Shown piece by piece: positions 43,745-53,791 of a DNA stretch of 64,000 nucleotides. Origin of the DNA: Leptolyngbya sp. PCC 7375 (GTDB taxonomy: Bacteria > Cyanobacteriota > Cyanobacteriia > Phormidesmidales > Phormidesmidaceae); assembly GCF_000316115.1 (NCBI RefSeq), contig NZ_JH993797.1, forward strand, positions 1,598,486-1,662,485. The letters run 5' to 3'. The notes under the pieces are model-generated. The model saw only the letters and a list, made by a program, of their open reading frames with translations, was not told the DNA's origin and ran no database searches. Within the stretch, counting starts at the first letter, position 1; each line of letters starts with the position of its first letter. The translations under genes and the position numbers were made by a program.

Positions 43745-44254
43745 ATGACAATTTCCATGTATCAAGCCTCGGTGCCTTTATTAATCCGCGCCCTTAAGAA
43801 CATGGTTGTCATTCTCAAAAAGGGTGAAGACTACGCGGAAGCCAAAAAAATCGATCCGGCGGCTTTGCTCAATAGCCGCTTATACCCCGATATGTTTCCC
43901 TTTGTTCGACAGGTTCAGATTGTCTCAGATCTGACCAGACGAGGTGTGGCCAGGCTTGCAGGTGTTGAGGTGATTGCCATGGAAGACACAGAGACCACGT
44001 TCCCTGAACTGATCGAGCGTATGCATCAGTCCGTGGCTTACATAGAGACCTTTACCCCTGAACAAATTAACAACACAGAGGAGACAATCCTCACGTTACC
44101 CATTGGCGAAGGTCAAACTATGGATTTCAGAGGATGGGAGTTTCTGTCATTTTTTGTTTTGCCCAATGTTTATTTTCACGTGACAACGGCTTACGATATT
44201 CTTCGACACAATGGCGTCGAGATTGGTAAACGAGACTATTTGGGCCGACCATAA
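43745..44254 (+). CDS. DUF1993-family protein
   Basis: The 169-residue protein starts M-T-I-S-M-Y-Q-A-S-V-P and has the DUF1993 layout: L-x-N-M-V-V-I-L-x-K-G near residue 18, L-L-N-S-R-L-Y-P-D-M-F-P-F, then Q-V-Q-I-V-S-D, and W-E-F-L-S-F-F-V-L-P-N-V-Y-F-H near residue 130. The family is predicted to be a DinB-like four-helix bundle; its function is unknown. A TTAGGAGGG ribosome-binding site is present. Monocistronic. Confidence 0.88.
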   Translation: MTISMYQASVPLLIRALKNMVVILKKGEDYAEAKKIDPAALLNSRLYPDMFPFVRQVQIVSDLTRRGVARLAGVEVIAMEDTETTFPELIERMHQSVAYIETFTPEQINNTEETILTLPIGEGQTMDFRGWEFLSFFVLPNVYFHVTTAYDILRHNGVEIGKRDYLGRP

Positions 44255-44573
44255 TCAGCCTCACGCCAGCCAGTATAATTTTTAAATTAGCACCCTACTC
44301 AGCCTCAACCACCTTTACTTCATAGCACTTATACGCATTAGCCAACTCTTCAATCACATGAAATATAGATGATGACAGTGACATCACAGTCACTACCCCT
44401 GACTTTGGCCCCATGGCGCTCAAATAGATTGAAGGACAATGGAAGATCACTCCATCAGATATCATAAATAAGCTATTGGCAACAAACGCTTGATTTAAAA
44501 AGGGCCGAGAATATATCACTCGCGCGCTGTGCTTGATGACTTGATATTTACCTGAGCACTATGGTTAAGACCC
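44255..44573. other. Intergenic region without a clear gene
   Basis: A 74-codon minus-strand frame (44295-44519) begins at a GTG and has no ribosome-binding site; I do not support it. Nothing else is seen. Confidence 0.4.
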
Positions 44574-44915
44574 ATGGAACGATTACTTGAGCGTGTCAAT
44601 AGAGATCTTCAGCTGGACATTTCTTCCCTAATTCGTACCGTTGAGGAACCAGGACAAACACTGGTTCAGCTAATTGCTGAGATTTCTGTAGATATCGAAC
44701 AGCTTCGACAGTTTATTGACCATCGTATTGCACAACAGCCTTTTGCAGAATCAGCAGCAAATGCAAAAGATATCCCTAAGGATGCAGAATACAAACTAAA
44801 AAAACATACTCATCAAGTCACTAAACTCAGGTCTTCTCTGCTGAAGTTAGAGGCTAAGGTGGCTGAAGCCAAATGGGTTTTAGCTAGGCTTGGCGAAAAT
44901 TCTGACTCTGACTAA
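44574..44915 (+). CDS. Small helical coiled-coil protein, function unknown
   Basis: The 113-residue protein is charged and almost entirely helical, with a second-half heptad pattern (L-R-S-S-L-L-K-L-E-A-K-V-A-E). No motifs or membrane segment. It could be a homo-oligomerising adaptor. Family not recognised. The gene ends well before a convergent TPR-CHAT gene. Confidence 0.5.
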   Translation: MERLLERVNRDLQLDISSLIRTVEEPGQTLVQLIAEISVDIEQLRQFIDHRIAQQPFAESAANAKDIPKDAEYKLKKHTHQVTKLRSSLLKLEAKVAEAKWVLARLGENSDSD

Positions 44916-45035
44916 TCTTGTGGGCTAATTTATAGCGGCTCTCGGTTGGAATAAATATAGCCTGGTGGTGTAAGGGGGTAGGGAATAGGGAGTGGGATGA
45001 ATGCAATGTGAGGCTCTACAAAACTCAGAACTAGA

Positions 45036-47591
45036 TTAGAGCCCAATCAAAAAGAATGCGGCCCAGTCGCGAGGATCGGGATGGTCTGCCAATGTACGCA
45101 ACATGGCCTGTCGCAGGGCAACAGCCTTATCTGGTTCAGTTTGTAGCTGCTGATAAAACTCAGTCATGAGCATTGCTGTTGCCTCATCGGGTACGGCCCA
45201 CAGGGAAGCCACCAGGTTATTGGCACCCGCTGCTAAAAATGAACGGGACAGTCCCACCACACCGTCACCCGTAATCCGCCCTCGCCCTGTATTACAGGCA
45301 CTGAGCACCACCAGGTCGGCCTTGAGATCAAGCTGCATTACCTCTTGAGCCGTTAGCAACCCATCGTCAGGCTGGTCACGGTCACCTTTTTCACGGGTGG
45401 GTGTCAATGCGATCGCACTACTCAACCCATGGCGTTCATCCAGTAACCCATGGGTGGCTAAATGGATGATATCGGCATCGGCTAATCGCTCACGCACGGC
45501 GGTTTCTGTCGCCGCAGCCCCCAATAAGGGAACAGTATTGAGAATGGGTGCGATCGCAACAGCCTCTGCCTCTGCCCCCGGTAAGTCTGTCAGGGGCATG
45601 GGTGGCCCCCCCACCCTAAAGGGCACCGACGGCATTTCAGGATTACCCACGATCACCGCTGATGCCGCTTGAGCACGGTCAATCCCCACCACCAGGGCCT
45701 CACCGGATTCTGGCACCAGGCGTTGTTGTAGAAAATGCAGCGTCTGTAGCGACGGTGTTGTGCCTAACGTATGATTCTCAATCAGATACTGCCCCTGGGC
45801 ATTTTGCAAAGCTGGAAAAGGCACCAAAAATAGCTGCCGATGGGGAACAATGACTACCTTTTCCGCTGGGGCCTCGGGTAAATACTGAGCGATTGGAGCA
45901 ATCAGCAGATCGTAGAGTTGTTTCAAGTTTGCCTGGGCCATATCTTTGCTGGCTTGGGCCGTCTGCCCCACCCCACCCCACGAATTAAACCCACGCACCC
46001 CCAGACTATCCTGGCTAGCGGTCAACTTATCCCTCAGGGCATTGGGCTGCTGAGTCAAATCCACCTGTTCAAAGGCAATCTCTCCATCGGGGTTAACCAC
46101 CCAAATAAATAGGGCCTGCTCATTAAACTGGCTGCCTCCAGGAGACGGTTGGCGAATAATGGAATACTGCACCAGTGTGGTCCCCTGCTTTTTAGCCAGT
46201 GCCTTGATGTGAGCAATCGTTAGGTCTGCCACAGGCACAGGTGTGGCCGTCTCCAGGGTTTGGGCAGCCAGTAATTCCACAAAGGCCCGCGCCCGTCCCC
46301 GCTCTGCCACCACCAGGGCAGCCTCTATATCCCCCTGCTCAATCAGCACCTGCTGCAGCTGATCGTACCGATAAGATTGGGTCTCAAACAGCGAGACCTT
46401 ATTACTATCCTGCAGACCAGGCTCTAACGCTTCAAACTTATCCAATACCCCATACAGCGTTTCTTTAGCCTGAGATAGATTGCCTTTGGCCTGATAAATC
46501 TCAGCCATGCCACTGAGGGCATTGATCTGCCCCACTTCATCATGGTGGTGTCTGGCCCAGGCATAGGCGTCATTAAAGTACTCAAGGGCGGTTTCCCTGT
46601 CTTGCCTGGCGTAGAGCTGCCCTAAATGATTTAGGGTGCGGCTATATTCTGGCCCGACATACTGATCTCGATAGCCCAGAGCTTCAGTAAAGGTTTCCAG
46701 TGCCTTGTTAAACGCCCCCTGCTCACCATAGAGCTCTCCCAAGCTATTGAGAATACTGGCCAACTCGTGCCACTGCCCCTGGGAAATGGCGATGTCCTTT
46801 GCCTCTAAATACGCCTCCCGCGCCTTGTCATAGGTTTGCTGCTGCCGATAAACATGGCCTAAACCATTGAGATACCGAGGTATGCCCTCCCAATACCCTA
46901 CGGATCTGGCTTCCCCCAGGGCGGTTTGATAAGCAGACTCTGCCTGGCCATAGTCTCCGAGCGTGTAATAGAGGCTGCCCACTTCCCCCAGGGCTCGCGT
47001 GCGATCCACCCGGTCTGAGCTTTGGGACAGGGTAGCGTGTAGCGTATCCAGCGCCCGACCGTATTGCCCCGTGTGCCGATAGACCTCTCCCAGGGCTAAA
47101 TTAAGCCGGTTTTGTTCTGAAAAATCTTGCAGGAACCCCCGCTGCACCTGACGCAGCTGCTGCCAACTACGGGTAATATTTCCCTGTTCTAGCCAGATCA
47201 ACGCCTGCATTAAAAAACCTCGATGGCGTTGAGCAACGGCTGCAGAGGCGGGTATGGTTAGCTGATTTGCTTGATGCAGGGTCTGCTGGGCCCGGTTGAA
47301 ATCGCCCAAACGATAGTGGGCAAAACTCAGGTCCACCAGGCTATTGTGCTCGCCGATCGGGTCTCCTGCACTGCGGTATAGCTCACTGGCCATGGTCAAC
47401 GGGCGCAGCGCGGCTCGACTGCTGCCCATACGTAGAAAGTTTTTTGCTTGTTGATACTGGATCTGGGCAGCCTCAACGGATTTGGCCCTGACCGGCGCAT
47501 TCACTTGGGCAGTTCTAGCCTCTCCTGCCTGACCCACACCCATTAGCAGACTGATACCTAATAGCCAGCTAACCGTTCGAAAACCTGCCAT
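45036..47591 (-). CDS. Exported TPR-CHAT protein
   Basis: The 851-residue protein has a signal peptide over residues 1-26 (W-L-L-G-I-S-L-L-M-G-V-G-Q-A-G-E-A). About residues 35-400 hold a run of tetratricopeptide repeats (for example A-L-E-T-F-T-E-A-L-G-Y). Residues 430-851 form a CHAT domain, a caspase-related protease fold with catalytic H714 in H-L-A-T-H-G and C766 in V-L-S-A-C-N-T-G. Both catalytic residues are present. In cyanobacteria such proteins are abundant, but substrates are largely unknown; the TPR part would select partners. Exported location is inferred from the signal. A single gene, divergent from the SGNH-like gene. Confidence 0.88.
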   Translation of the reverse strand: MAGFRTVSWLLGISLLMGVGQAGEARTAQVNAPVRAKSVEAAQIQYQQAKNFLRMGSSRAALRPLTMASELYRSAGDPIGEHNSLVDLSFAHYRLGDFNRAQQTLHQANQLTIPASAAVAQRHRGFLMQALIWLEQGNITRSWQQLRQVQRGFLQDFSEQNRLNLALGEVYRHTGQYGRALDTLHATLSQSSDRVDRTRALGEVGSLYYTLGDYGQAESAYQTALGEARSVGYWEGIPRYLNGLGHVYRQQQTYDKAREAYLEAKDIAISQGQWHELASILNSLGELYGEQGAFNKALETFTEALGYRDQYVGPEYSRTLNHLGQLYARQDRETALEYFNDAYAWARHHHDEVGQINALSGMAEIYQAKGNLSQAKETLYGVLDKFEALEPGLQDSNKVSLFETQSYRYDQLQQVLIEQGDIEAALVVAERGRARAFVELLAAQTLETATPVPVADLTIAHIKALAKKQGTTLVQYSIIRQPSPGGSQFNEQALFIWVVNPDGEIAFEQVDLTQQPNALRDKLTASQDSLGVRGFNSWGGVGQTAQASKDMAQANLKQLYDLLIAPIAQYLPEAPAEKVVIVPHRQLFLVPFPALQNAQGQYLIENHTLGTTPSLQTLHFLQQRLVPESGEALVVGIDRAQAASAVIVGNPEMPSVPFRVGGPPMPLTDLPGAEAEAVAIAPILNTVPLLGAAATETAVRERLADADIIHLATHGLLDERHGLSSAIALTPTREKGDRDQPDDGLLTAQEVMQLDLKADLVVLSACNTGRGRITGDGVVGLSRSFLAAGANNLVASLWAVPDEATAMLMTEFYQQLQTEPDKAVALRQAMLRTLADHPDPRDWAAFFLIGL

Positions 47592-47949
47592 AAATGCCTA
47601 AATCTGTGACAACCAACCATAAAATCTATGCCACCTGATGGATTGATAAAAGCATCAATCTTTCCGTGTCTACAATCCCAAACTGGCAATTTAAGGACGG
47701 TTACCCACTTAATCGCCCGTGGGGCACCTTGCTTACTCCGACGAATACAGTGTGAAATTTGATTCATCCAGTCCATGTCCATGGGTCAAGGTCAGCAAAA
47801 TTGTGCAGGGTTTCGCCGCAGCAAAGTGTCCAACCTTAACCCAACGTTTACAAAAGCTGTTGCTATCCTTTGAGAAATAGTCACAATCAGGGACCACCGC
47901 CGTCACACTGTGGTTATATATACCGCTGGTGGGTTAGCAAATTGACAGC
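47592..47949. other. Divergent promoter region
   Basis: The region between two divergent genes; no gene or convincing operator was recognised. Promoters for both directions probably lie here. Confidence 0.35.
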
Positions 47950-49191
47950 ATGAAAGTTCTAGATAAACGACACCGGATCATGGCCTTGCTATTTGGCTTG
48001 GCAATTTTGGTGTCGCTGGGATTTTGGTTCAGCCGTGGCGATGTGAATGGTCCCAATACTGCTTTTGCGGCAAGGAATAATTTTTGGGCCGACCGACGAG
48101 TGGCGGCAGCCCTGGAATCTGGGTTTGAGCAAGCTGATAAGGCAGCGGAGTTAGGCCAAACCGCCAGTAACGCTGACCAATGGGATCAGGTAGTTAAAGC
48201 ATGGACAGATGCGATCGCAACCCTGCAAACCATTCCGGCCCAAAGCCCAGAGCGCTTCTTTGCCCAGCGTAAGCAGCAGGAGTACTTACAAAACCTGGCC
48301 TTTGCCCAACGGCAGGCCAACCAACTCAGCTGGCCCAATGTGTTTCCCAGTTTAGGCAGCCCCGTCTTAGATGAACAATTGCGGCTCTACCTGAGCTATT
48401 TAGCCACATTTGGCCCACCGGACATCCTGGTGATTGGTAGCTCCCGCACCATCCAGGGGATAAACCCACAGATACTCCAAACAGATTTAGAGACCCAGGG
48501 ATATCCCGTGCGGGTGTTTAACTTCAGCATCAATGGCGCTACGGCCCAGGTGATGAACTTTGTCCTCCAGCGACTGCTCACTTCAGATCAACTGCCCAAA
48601 CTAGTGATTTGGGGGGATGGTTCGCGGGCGTTTAACAGCCGCCGTGTTGATGCCACCTTTGCCAACATTCTCAAATCACCGGGATACCGGGCAGTGCTGG
48701 CAGGGGAAAAGCCAGGGTTTAGCAACCGAGCCTCTATCCCCAGACCGCCCAGCAGTATTAATGCCTATGGCTTTTTGCCAGTCGCCGATGTATTTGACCC
48801 GGCTGCGTTCTATCAAACCTATCCGCGCATTAGCGGACGCTACGATGGGTTTTACAACCCGTTTGGTTTGACAGGTTTACAGCTGGGGTCATTGCGATCG
48901 CTAGTGGGCTATCTCAAAAGCCGCAATATTGAATTGGTCTATGTTCATCTCCCCCTCAGCGGCGACTACCTAGATGACTTTCGCCTCCCCCTTGATCAAC
49001 GCTTCCAACGGTTTTTACAAACCCAAAGCCAGCGTCAGGGGTTTGCTGTCATTGACCTGCTCCTGCAATGGCGTCAACAAAATGCCTTCTTTGCTGACCC
49101 CAGTCACTTAAACCAGGCAGGCGCAGCCAGCGTCGCGCAACAGTTAGCACGCGACCCATTAGTTCTAGAAAAATTGAATGCCTTAGAATAA
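47950..49191 (+). CDS. DUF1574/SGNH-like membrane-anchored protein
   Basis: The 413-residue protein has one N-terminal membrane segment (about residues 10-28), then an extracytoplasmic domain. L-V-I-G163-S-S-R holds the nucleophile-type serine block of SGNH-fold proteins, F-N-F-S-I-N-G-A the second block, and D383-P-S-H386-L-N the Asp-His pair. This is the order of DUF1574 proteins in cyanobacteria, related to alginate O-acetylation-type enzymes, so it may modify a cell-surface polysaccharide. The role is inferred. HIP1 sites occur inside the gene. Confidence 0.75.
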   Translation: MKVLDKRHRIMALLFGLAILVSLGFWFSRGDVNGPNTAFAARNNFWADRRVAAALESGFEQADKAAELGQTASNADQWDQVVKAWTDAIATLQTIPAQSPERFFAQRKQQEYLQNLAFAQRQANQLSWPNVFPSLGSPVLDEQLRLYLSYLATFGPPDILVIGSSRTIQGINPQILQTDLETQGYPVRVFNFSINGATAQVMNFVLQRLLTSDQLPKLVIWGDGSRAFNSRRVDATFANILKSPGYRAVLAGEKPGFSNRASIPRPPSSINAYGFLPVADVFDPAAFYQTYPRISGRYDGFYNPFGLTGLQLGSLRSLVGYLKSRNIELVYVHLPLSGDYLDDFRLPLDQRFQRFLQTQSQRQGFAVIDLLLQWRQQNAFFADPSHLNQAGAASVAQQLARDPLVLEKLNALE

Positions 49192-49284
49192 AGCCGCAAT
49201 CGGAGTGCCATAACAAACTCAGCAACCCCAATAACAACAACAAAACTCTCTTCTCAAGGCAGCTGGACCCATTTCAACAATACT

Positions 49285-50154
49285 TTACTCAAAACCGGTA
49301 TAGCGCCAGGGTACCGGATCTACCGCCACCTGATTCATATACAGCCCCCAGTGCAAATGGGGACCCGTTGCAGCACCAGTAGACCCAATGGCCCCCACTC
49401 GTTGGCCCGCACGGACAAAATCCCCTTCATTCACATCAATGCGACTGAGGTGAATCATGATACTTAACAGCCCTTGACCGTGATCAATGCCAACGGTATT
49501 GCCATGGAGCTCAAACCCATCACTCACACGACCCACCAGGCGAATATACCCAGCCGCAGGGGCCACCACCGGTGACCCAGTACCCGCAGCATAATCCACA
49601 CCGCGATGGTAATAGTTTTCGGCAAACTCGCCATTGTAATAACGCTGTACGCCATATTCCGAACTCACTCTGCCCTGGCTCGGACGCAACAATACGCCAC
49701 GCCAGTGGCGCTCAGGACTGACTAAACGCTTAAACGCATCCACTCGATCAAATTCATGGTCCGTGCCCAGGCTACCGCTACCCCGCAGTGTGATCCGCTG
49801 GGTCCGGAAGCTACGGTTGCGCAGACCGACGGCCAGATTACGGGTTTCTTCTTCACCACTGACCTGGATCACGATACGTCCTGGTGCATCTAGAGGACTG
49901 GTGGGAACAAACGCGCGAAAGCGATTATCAGATAGGGAAAAACTTGGATATTCTTTACCATTGGCAATAACTGTGGGAGGGGTGCTAGCACCGTTTCTAG
50001 CTTTCACCATGACAGAAATGGTATCGCCTAGCTGAGGATCGTTGGGCGTAATAATGACGTCATAGGCATGGGCCGCTTTGCTCATCAATCCCCATGACAT
50101 CAACCCACCGGTTGCCAATAGCCCTGCTAATACCTCTCGCCGCTGCATCACCAT
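49285..50154 (-). CDS. M23-family peptidase (LytM type), probably exported by Tat
   Basis: The 289-residue protein's N-terminus M-Q-R-R-E-V-L-A-G-L-L followed by a hydrophobic stretch to A-H-A resembles a twin-arginine signal. After a beta-rich domain, the C-terminal 130 residues are a complete M23 domain: H-R-G-V-D-Y-A (first zinc His and Asp), a V-G-I-D-H-G segment, and G-P-H-L-H-W-G (zinc His pair). M23 enzymes cleave peptidoglycan cross-links. All zinc ligands appear intact. The start could be the second Met at 50148. It converges on the SGNH-like gene. Confidence 0.9.
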   Translation of the reverse strand: MVMQRREVLAGLLATGGLMSWGLMSKAAHAYDVIITPNDPQLGDTISVMVKARNGASTPPTVIANGKEYPSFSLSDNRFRAFVPTSPLDAPGRIVIQVSGEEETRNLAVGLRNRSFRTQRITLRGSGSLGTDHEFDRVDAFKRLVSPERHWRGVLLRPSQGRVSSEYGVQRYYNGEFAENYYHRGVDYAAGTGSPVVAPAAGYIRLVGRVSDGFELHGNTVGIDHGQGLLSIMIHLSRIDVNEGDFVRAGQRVGAIGSTGAATGPHLHWGLYMNQVAVDPVPWRYTGFE

Positions 50155-50946
50155 ACTCTGCTAATTCCTTATGTTCTGTGTGGCTTAATCTGACCTTTGA
50201 TTTGGTGAAAACCTGGCAGATATCTCACCCAACTAGGTATTAATCACCAATATCCCCTGACGATTGATTCACCACTAATGACATGTCGTTGAACCATGCG
50301 CTTAGTGGCCAGGTTTACAGAATAATACAGAGATTTTTTATCTGTTCGTGAATATATGTCACTTTAAATAGCCCAGCGGGGGCATCTGGACTCAGACTAC
50401 CGTGGATGTTTGCGACTGGGTATAAATACCTTGGCACAACATCCCATTATCAGGCTTGTCATAATTGCTGTCCCTAAGCAAGCCATCTGGGTGCCAATCA
50501 CATCAAATGCAATACTTTCAATGGCTGCATTGGTCACCACTTCCTGGTATTCCACAATCTCTTGGTATTTCAGTTCGATCAGGTCCTCGGAGAGCAACAT
50601 AGACATTCATCCAGTCATCAGCAAGTTTACTCGGTAGATCCCTATTGGATGCTTTCCATAGACTGCCCGGGGAGATCGGCAACTCACCAAGTTGCACCAA
50701 TGTGTCCAATTAGCGCGCCGAACCAGCGGGTCAAACCAGTGCGTCAAACCATAGGTAGTCCTGTGCAGTGGCCTGTAGCTTGGTGTAGTTTGGTGCGATC
50801 GCATCTGTCGCAAGAAACATCATGTTGTTGTTGATTTCAAGCATAACGCACCGTAATTTGTTCCTAAAAAATTTCAACTTTCTCTCCAATTACATGCAGA
50901 CAAAGAGTGAGATAGTGTTCCCTATCTAGTTATCAACATTTGACTA
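50155..50946. other. Intergenic region, possibly with small undetected genes
   Basis: No gene was supported. A minus-strand frame of 69 codons (50397-50606) has a plausible composition but no ribosome-binding site. A short repeat of GCGTCAAACC-type units lies near 50720-50750. Promoter of the epimerase gene is expected at the right end. Confidence 0.35.
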
Positions 50947-52134
50947 ATGCTGATCGAACGTCTATCCCACAAGGATTTTAGCGCCCTTGCCCAACTCTAC
51001 AAATCCACACTGCTAGAGACAGTCTTGCCATTTTGGCAAAACCACTCATTGGATCGTGAATACGGCGGCTACTTTACTTGTCTAGACGTACAGGGAAATG
51101 TTTACGACACCGATAAATTCATCTGGCTGCAAAACCGCCAAGTCTGGACCTTTTCCATGGTGTATAACCGTCTAGAACAACGCTCAGACTGGTTAGAGAT
51201 GGCCCGTCACGGTGTTAACTTTTTGACCCAGCACGGTCGCGATCTTGAGGGTAACTGGTACTTTTCCCTAGATCGCCAAGGCCGCCCCTTAATACAGCCC
51301 TACAATATTTTTTCCGATTGCTTTGCAGCCATGGCCTTCAGTCAATACGCCCAGGCCTGTGGAGATAGCGAAGCTAAGGAAATTGCCCTACAGGCCTATA
51401 ACAATGTTTTGCGTCGTCAAGATAATCCTAAAGGCCAGTACAACAAAGCTTACCCAGGCACACGCCCCATGAAGTCCTTGGCCATACCCATGATTTTGGC
51501 CAACCTCACCCTAGAAATGGACTGGTTGCTAACAACAGAATGCTTAGATGTAGTATTAAACCAAACCATTCACGCCGTCATGGAAGAGTTCCTAGATTCC
51601 GAGAGCGGCTTGATATATGAACACATTGCTCCAGATGGCACTTCCCTCGACTGTTTTGAAGGTCGATTACTCAACCCTGGCCATGGCATCGAAGCCATGT
51701 GGTTCATGATGGACATTGGCCAGCGACGCCAGGACAACGCCTTAATTAATCGCGCTATCGACACCACCCTAACAATTCTTGAACGGGGGTGGGACAATGA
51801 GTATGGCGGTATTTTCTACTTCTTAGACCGCATGGGCCATCCCCCTCAGCAACTAGAATGGAGCCAAAAACTGTGGTGGGTCCATTTAGAAACCTTAGTA
51901 GCCCTGCTCTTGGGCTATCGACTCACCCAACGAGATGACTGCTGGCAGTGGTATCGCACTGTTCATAACTATGCATGGCCCCGGTTTAATGACCCAGACC
52001 ACGGTGAATGGTTTGGCTATCTAAACCGCCAGGGCGATGTACTACTCCCCCTAAAAGGAGGAAAGTGGAAAGGCTGTTTCCATGTACCGAGGGCTCTATA
52101 CTTGGGCTGGCAACACACCCAAGCAATGCTCTAA
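50947..52134 (+). CDS. N-acylglucosamine 2-epimerase
   Basis: The 395-residue protein interconverts N-acetylglucosamine and N-acetylmannosamine, the entry to sialic-acid-type sugars. It has the AGE family (alpha/alpha barrel) pattern: G-G-Y-F-T-C-L-D near residue 38, [31 protein letters not shown] near residue 238, and W-S-Q-K-L-W-W-V-H. The length is typical. Its 3' end overlaps a convergent small gene by 4 nt. Confidence 0.9.
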   Translation: MLIERLSHKDFSALAQLYKSTLLETVLPFWQNHSLDREYGGYFTCLDVQGNVYDTDKFIWLQNRQVWTFSMVYNRLEQRSDWLEMARHGVNFLTQHGRDLEGNWYFSLDRQGRPLIQPYNIFSDCFAAMAFSQYAQACGDSEAKEIALQAYNNVLRRQDNPKGQYNKAYPGTRPMKSLAIPMILANLTLEMDWLLTTECLDVVLNQTIHAVMEEFLDSESGLIYEHIAPDGTSLDCFEGRLLNPGHGIEAMWFMMDIGQRRQDNALINRAIDTTLTILERGWDNEYGGIFYFLDRMGHPPQQLEWSQKLWWVHLETLVALLLGYRLTQRDDCWQWYRTVHNYAWPRFNDPDHGEWFGYLNRQGDVLLPLKGGKWKGCFHVPRALYLGWQHTQAML

Positions 52135-52337
52135 CGCTTCGTTTTATTCTTCATCCGAGACGGCAGCGGACCCAAAAGCTCGTTAGCACAATTAATCCAC
52201 TGTTCCGTTTGTTGGCGTAGCTGCTCCTCATCCACACCCTCAAACTGAAAATCCGTAGACAACTGTCGCCAAAACTCCGGATCCTGACTATGACTGGTGT
52301 GATGATATAAATTGTTGACAGGTTTATTCGAAGCCAT
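52131..52337 (-). CDS. Small hypothetical protein
   Basis: The 68-residue protein is polar and helical, starting M-A-S-N-K-P-V-N with a good AAGGA site 7 nt upstream, which supports it being real. No motif known. Its 3' end overlaps the epimerase gene tail-to-tail by 4 nt. Confidence 0.5.
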   Translation of the reverse strand: MASNKPVNNLYHHTSHSQDPEFWRQLSTDFQFEGVDEEQLRQQTEQWINCANELLGPLPSRMKNKTKR

Positions 52338-53791
52338 AAAATTCCTTGATCAGCTGAATAAGTCGTGGGTACTCAACCAATCTCAAGGTGCCCAATGATA
52401 CATAGCTTTTCAGGGTACTGAGGAAAGTCAGGTGATATCGACGACAAACCGATTGCGGAAACCACGTGGTTTTGACCAGGAATGTCCTTATTTAACAACA
52501 CTCTGGCACCCTGGGTACGTAAATATAGCTACCAATACACATTATTTATGCACAAAGAACTTAGACCGACTGCTGCCCAAGAACATCGGAGCGGAAAACC
52601 AGCAATAGTGACGCAGCCACCCAGGTGCGCCCTCACGACATTATGAGTCACATGTCTTTGAACAGAGAAATCGCCAAAAGTCTTCCAAAGCTTTGACTGA
52701 CAAGGATAATGAAACATGTAGACATTAGATAGCCGCTGTATCAGGTTATTTCTAACGCCAGGCAACCCATAGGCCTTAACAAGCATCCAACATCAGAAAC
52801 CTCTATCTCTTAGAGAATGATTAGCAATAATAATAAGTACTGTGACACTCTTAGGGATAGTCATAGGTGTCACAGTACTTATTATTGCGGCTTAAAAGTG
52901 GAGCTATAATGTCGCCAACCGTGTTCTCCTTACGTTATCTGGACTGCATTATTACGTCTTATTCTCAGTAATATGCCAATAATGGGGAAATTATGAGCGT
53001 TACCTACGTCCATCCAAATAGTCCTCTACTTATTTTTACGCTTTCTTCAGTACAAATGAACTAAACCATGATATCATCCACCGATATCTGCTCACCCTGG
53101 CAAGGTCTTAATTCTGTTTATAAAAAAGGGATTTATTCATTTCATTCATAGACCTCATTCATCCCATATGTGGTGGATGTTAATTGCTAGGTTTAGTCTC
53201 GAAACAAGACAAAAGTTGTTCTAATGACTACAAAATTGTTTCTAGTTCACCTCTAAACTTCATAGTCGCTTAAGTTCTCAAACAGACAGGTATAAGAATT
53301 TGTGGATAAGTGCATAAATAATCCATAATCAGCCCATTCGGTTCGGTTATCGCCCAGGGAAAACCTCACCCAAACGCCTGAAAGCTTGAGTCACACTAGC
53401 ACTACGGAGATTGTCATTTACCCGCTCTTCTCTCAGGCAACTCTAATCTGAGATTCCTTAGATTTCTCATCTATTCACCTTAAAGTAACGGAATAGAGAT
53501 GTGTTTATGAGAGTTGTTTAATCAAGTGTAATCATTTGTGTTACTTAGGGTAAAATTAAACTCATAATGAATCCGCTTTGAGTTCGTTTTTCAGAAATAT
53601 AGGTACATGTTCGGCCTTGACCTAGGCATTTGAAACGAATTTTTAGAGCGATTCCGTTAATTGCAATCCGATTTGTTGTGTTCTGCGTATTACCAGTAAA
53701 GTTCAACCTTTCGAATTCAACTCGTGGTTAAGGGTTCATCAACACCCTGCACCTGACACACTTTTCCAGCAGTGGAGGTCCATTACAAGCT
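52338..53791. other. 1.45-kb region with no protein gene, upstream of a sigma factor
   Basis: No frame looks coding. It holds a 20-bp inverted repeat (listed separately) and a long AT-rich leader to the sigma factor gene. The final 200 bp probably contain the sigma gene promoter. A non-coding RNA is possible but not shown. Confidence 0.4.
52829..52886. repeat. Perfect 20-bp inverted repeat (hairpin)
   Basis: Arms at 52829-52848 and 52867-52886, with core AGTACTGTGACAC and its complement, pair perfectly over 20 bp around an 18-nt loop. It could be a terminator, a binding site or a miniature inverted-repeat element. No T run follows. Confidence 0.9.

Noticed and set aside
44295..44519. 74-codon frame on the minus strand
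   Set aside because: It starts at GTG, has no ribosome-binding site, and shows no recognisable protein character.
50397..50606. 69-codon frame on the minus strand with an acceptable composition
   Set aside because: There is no ribosome-binding site and no motif; kept only as a remark on the intergenic region.
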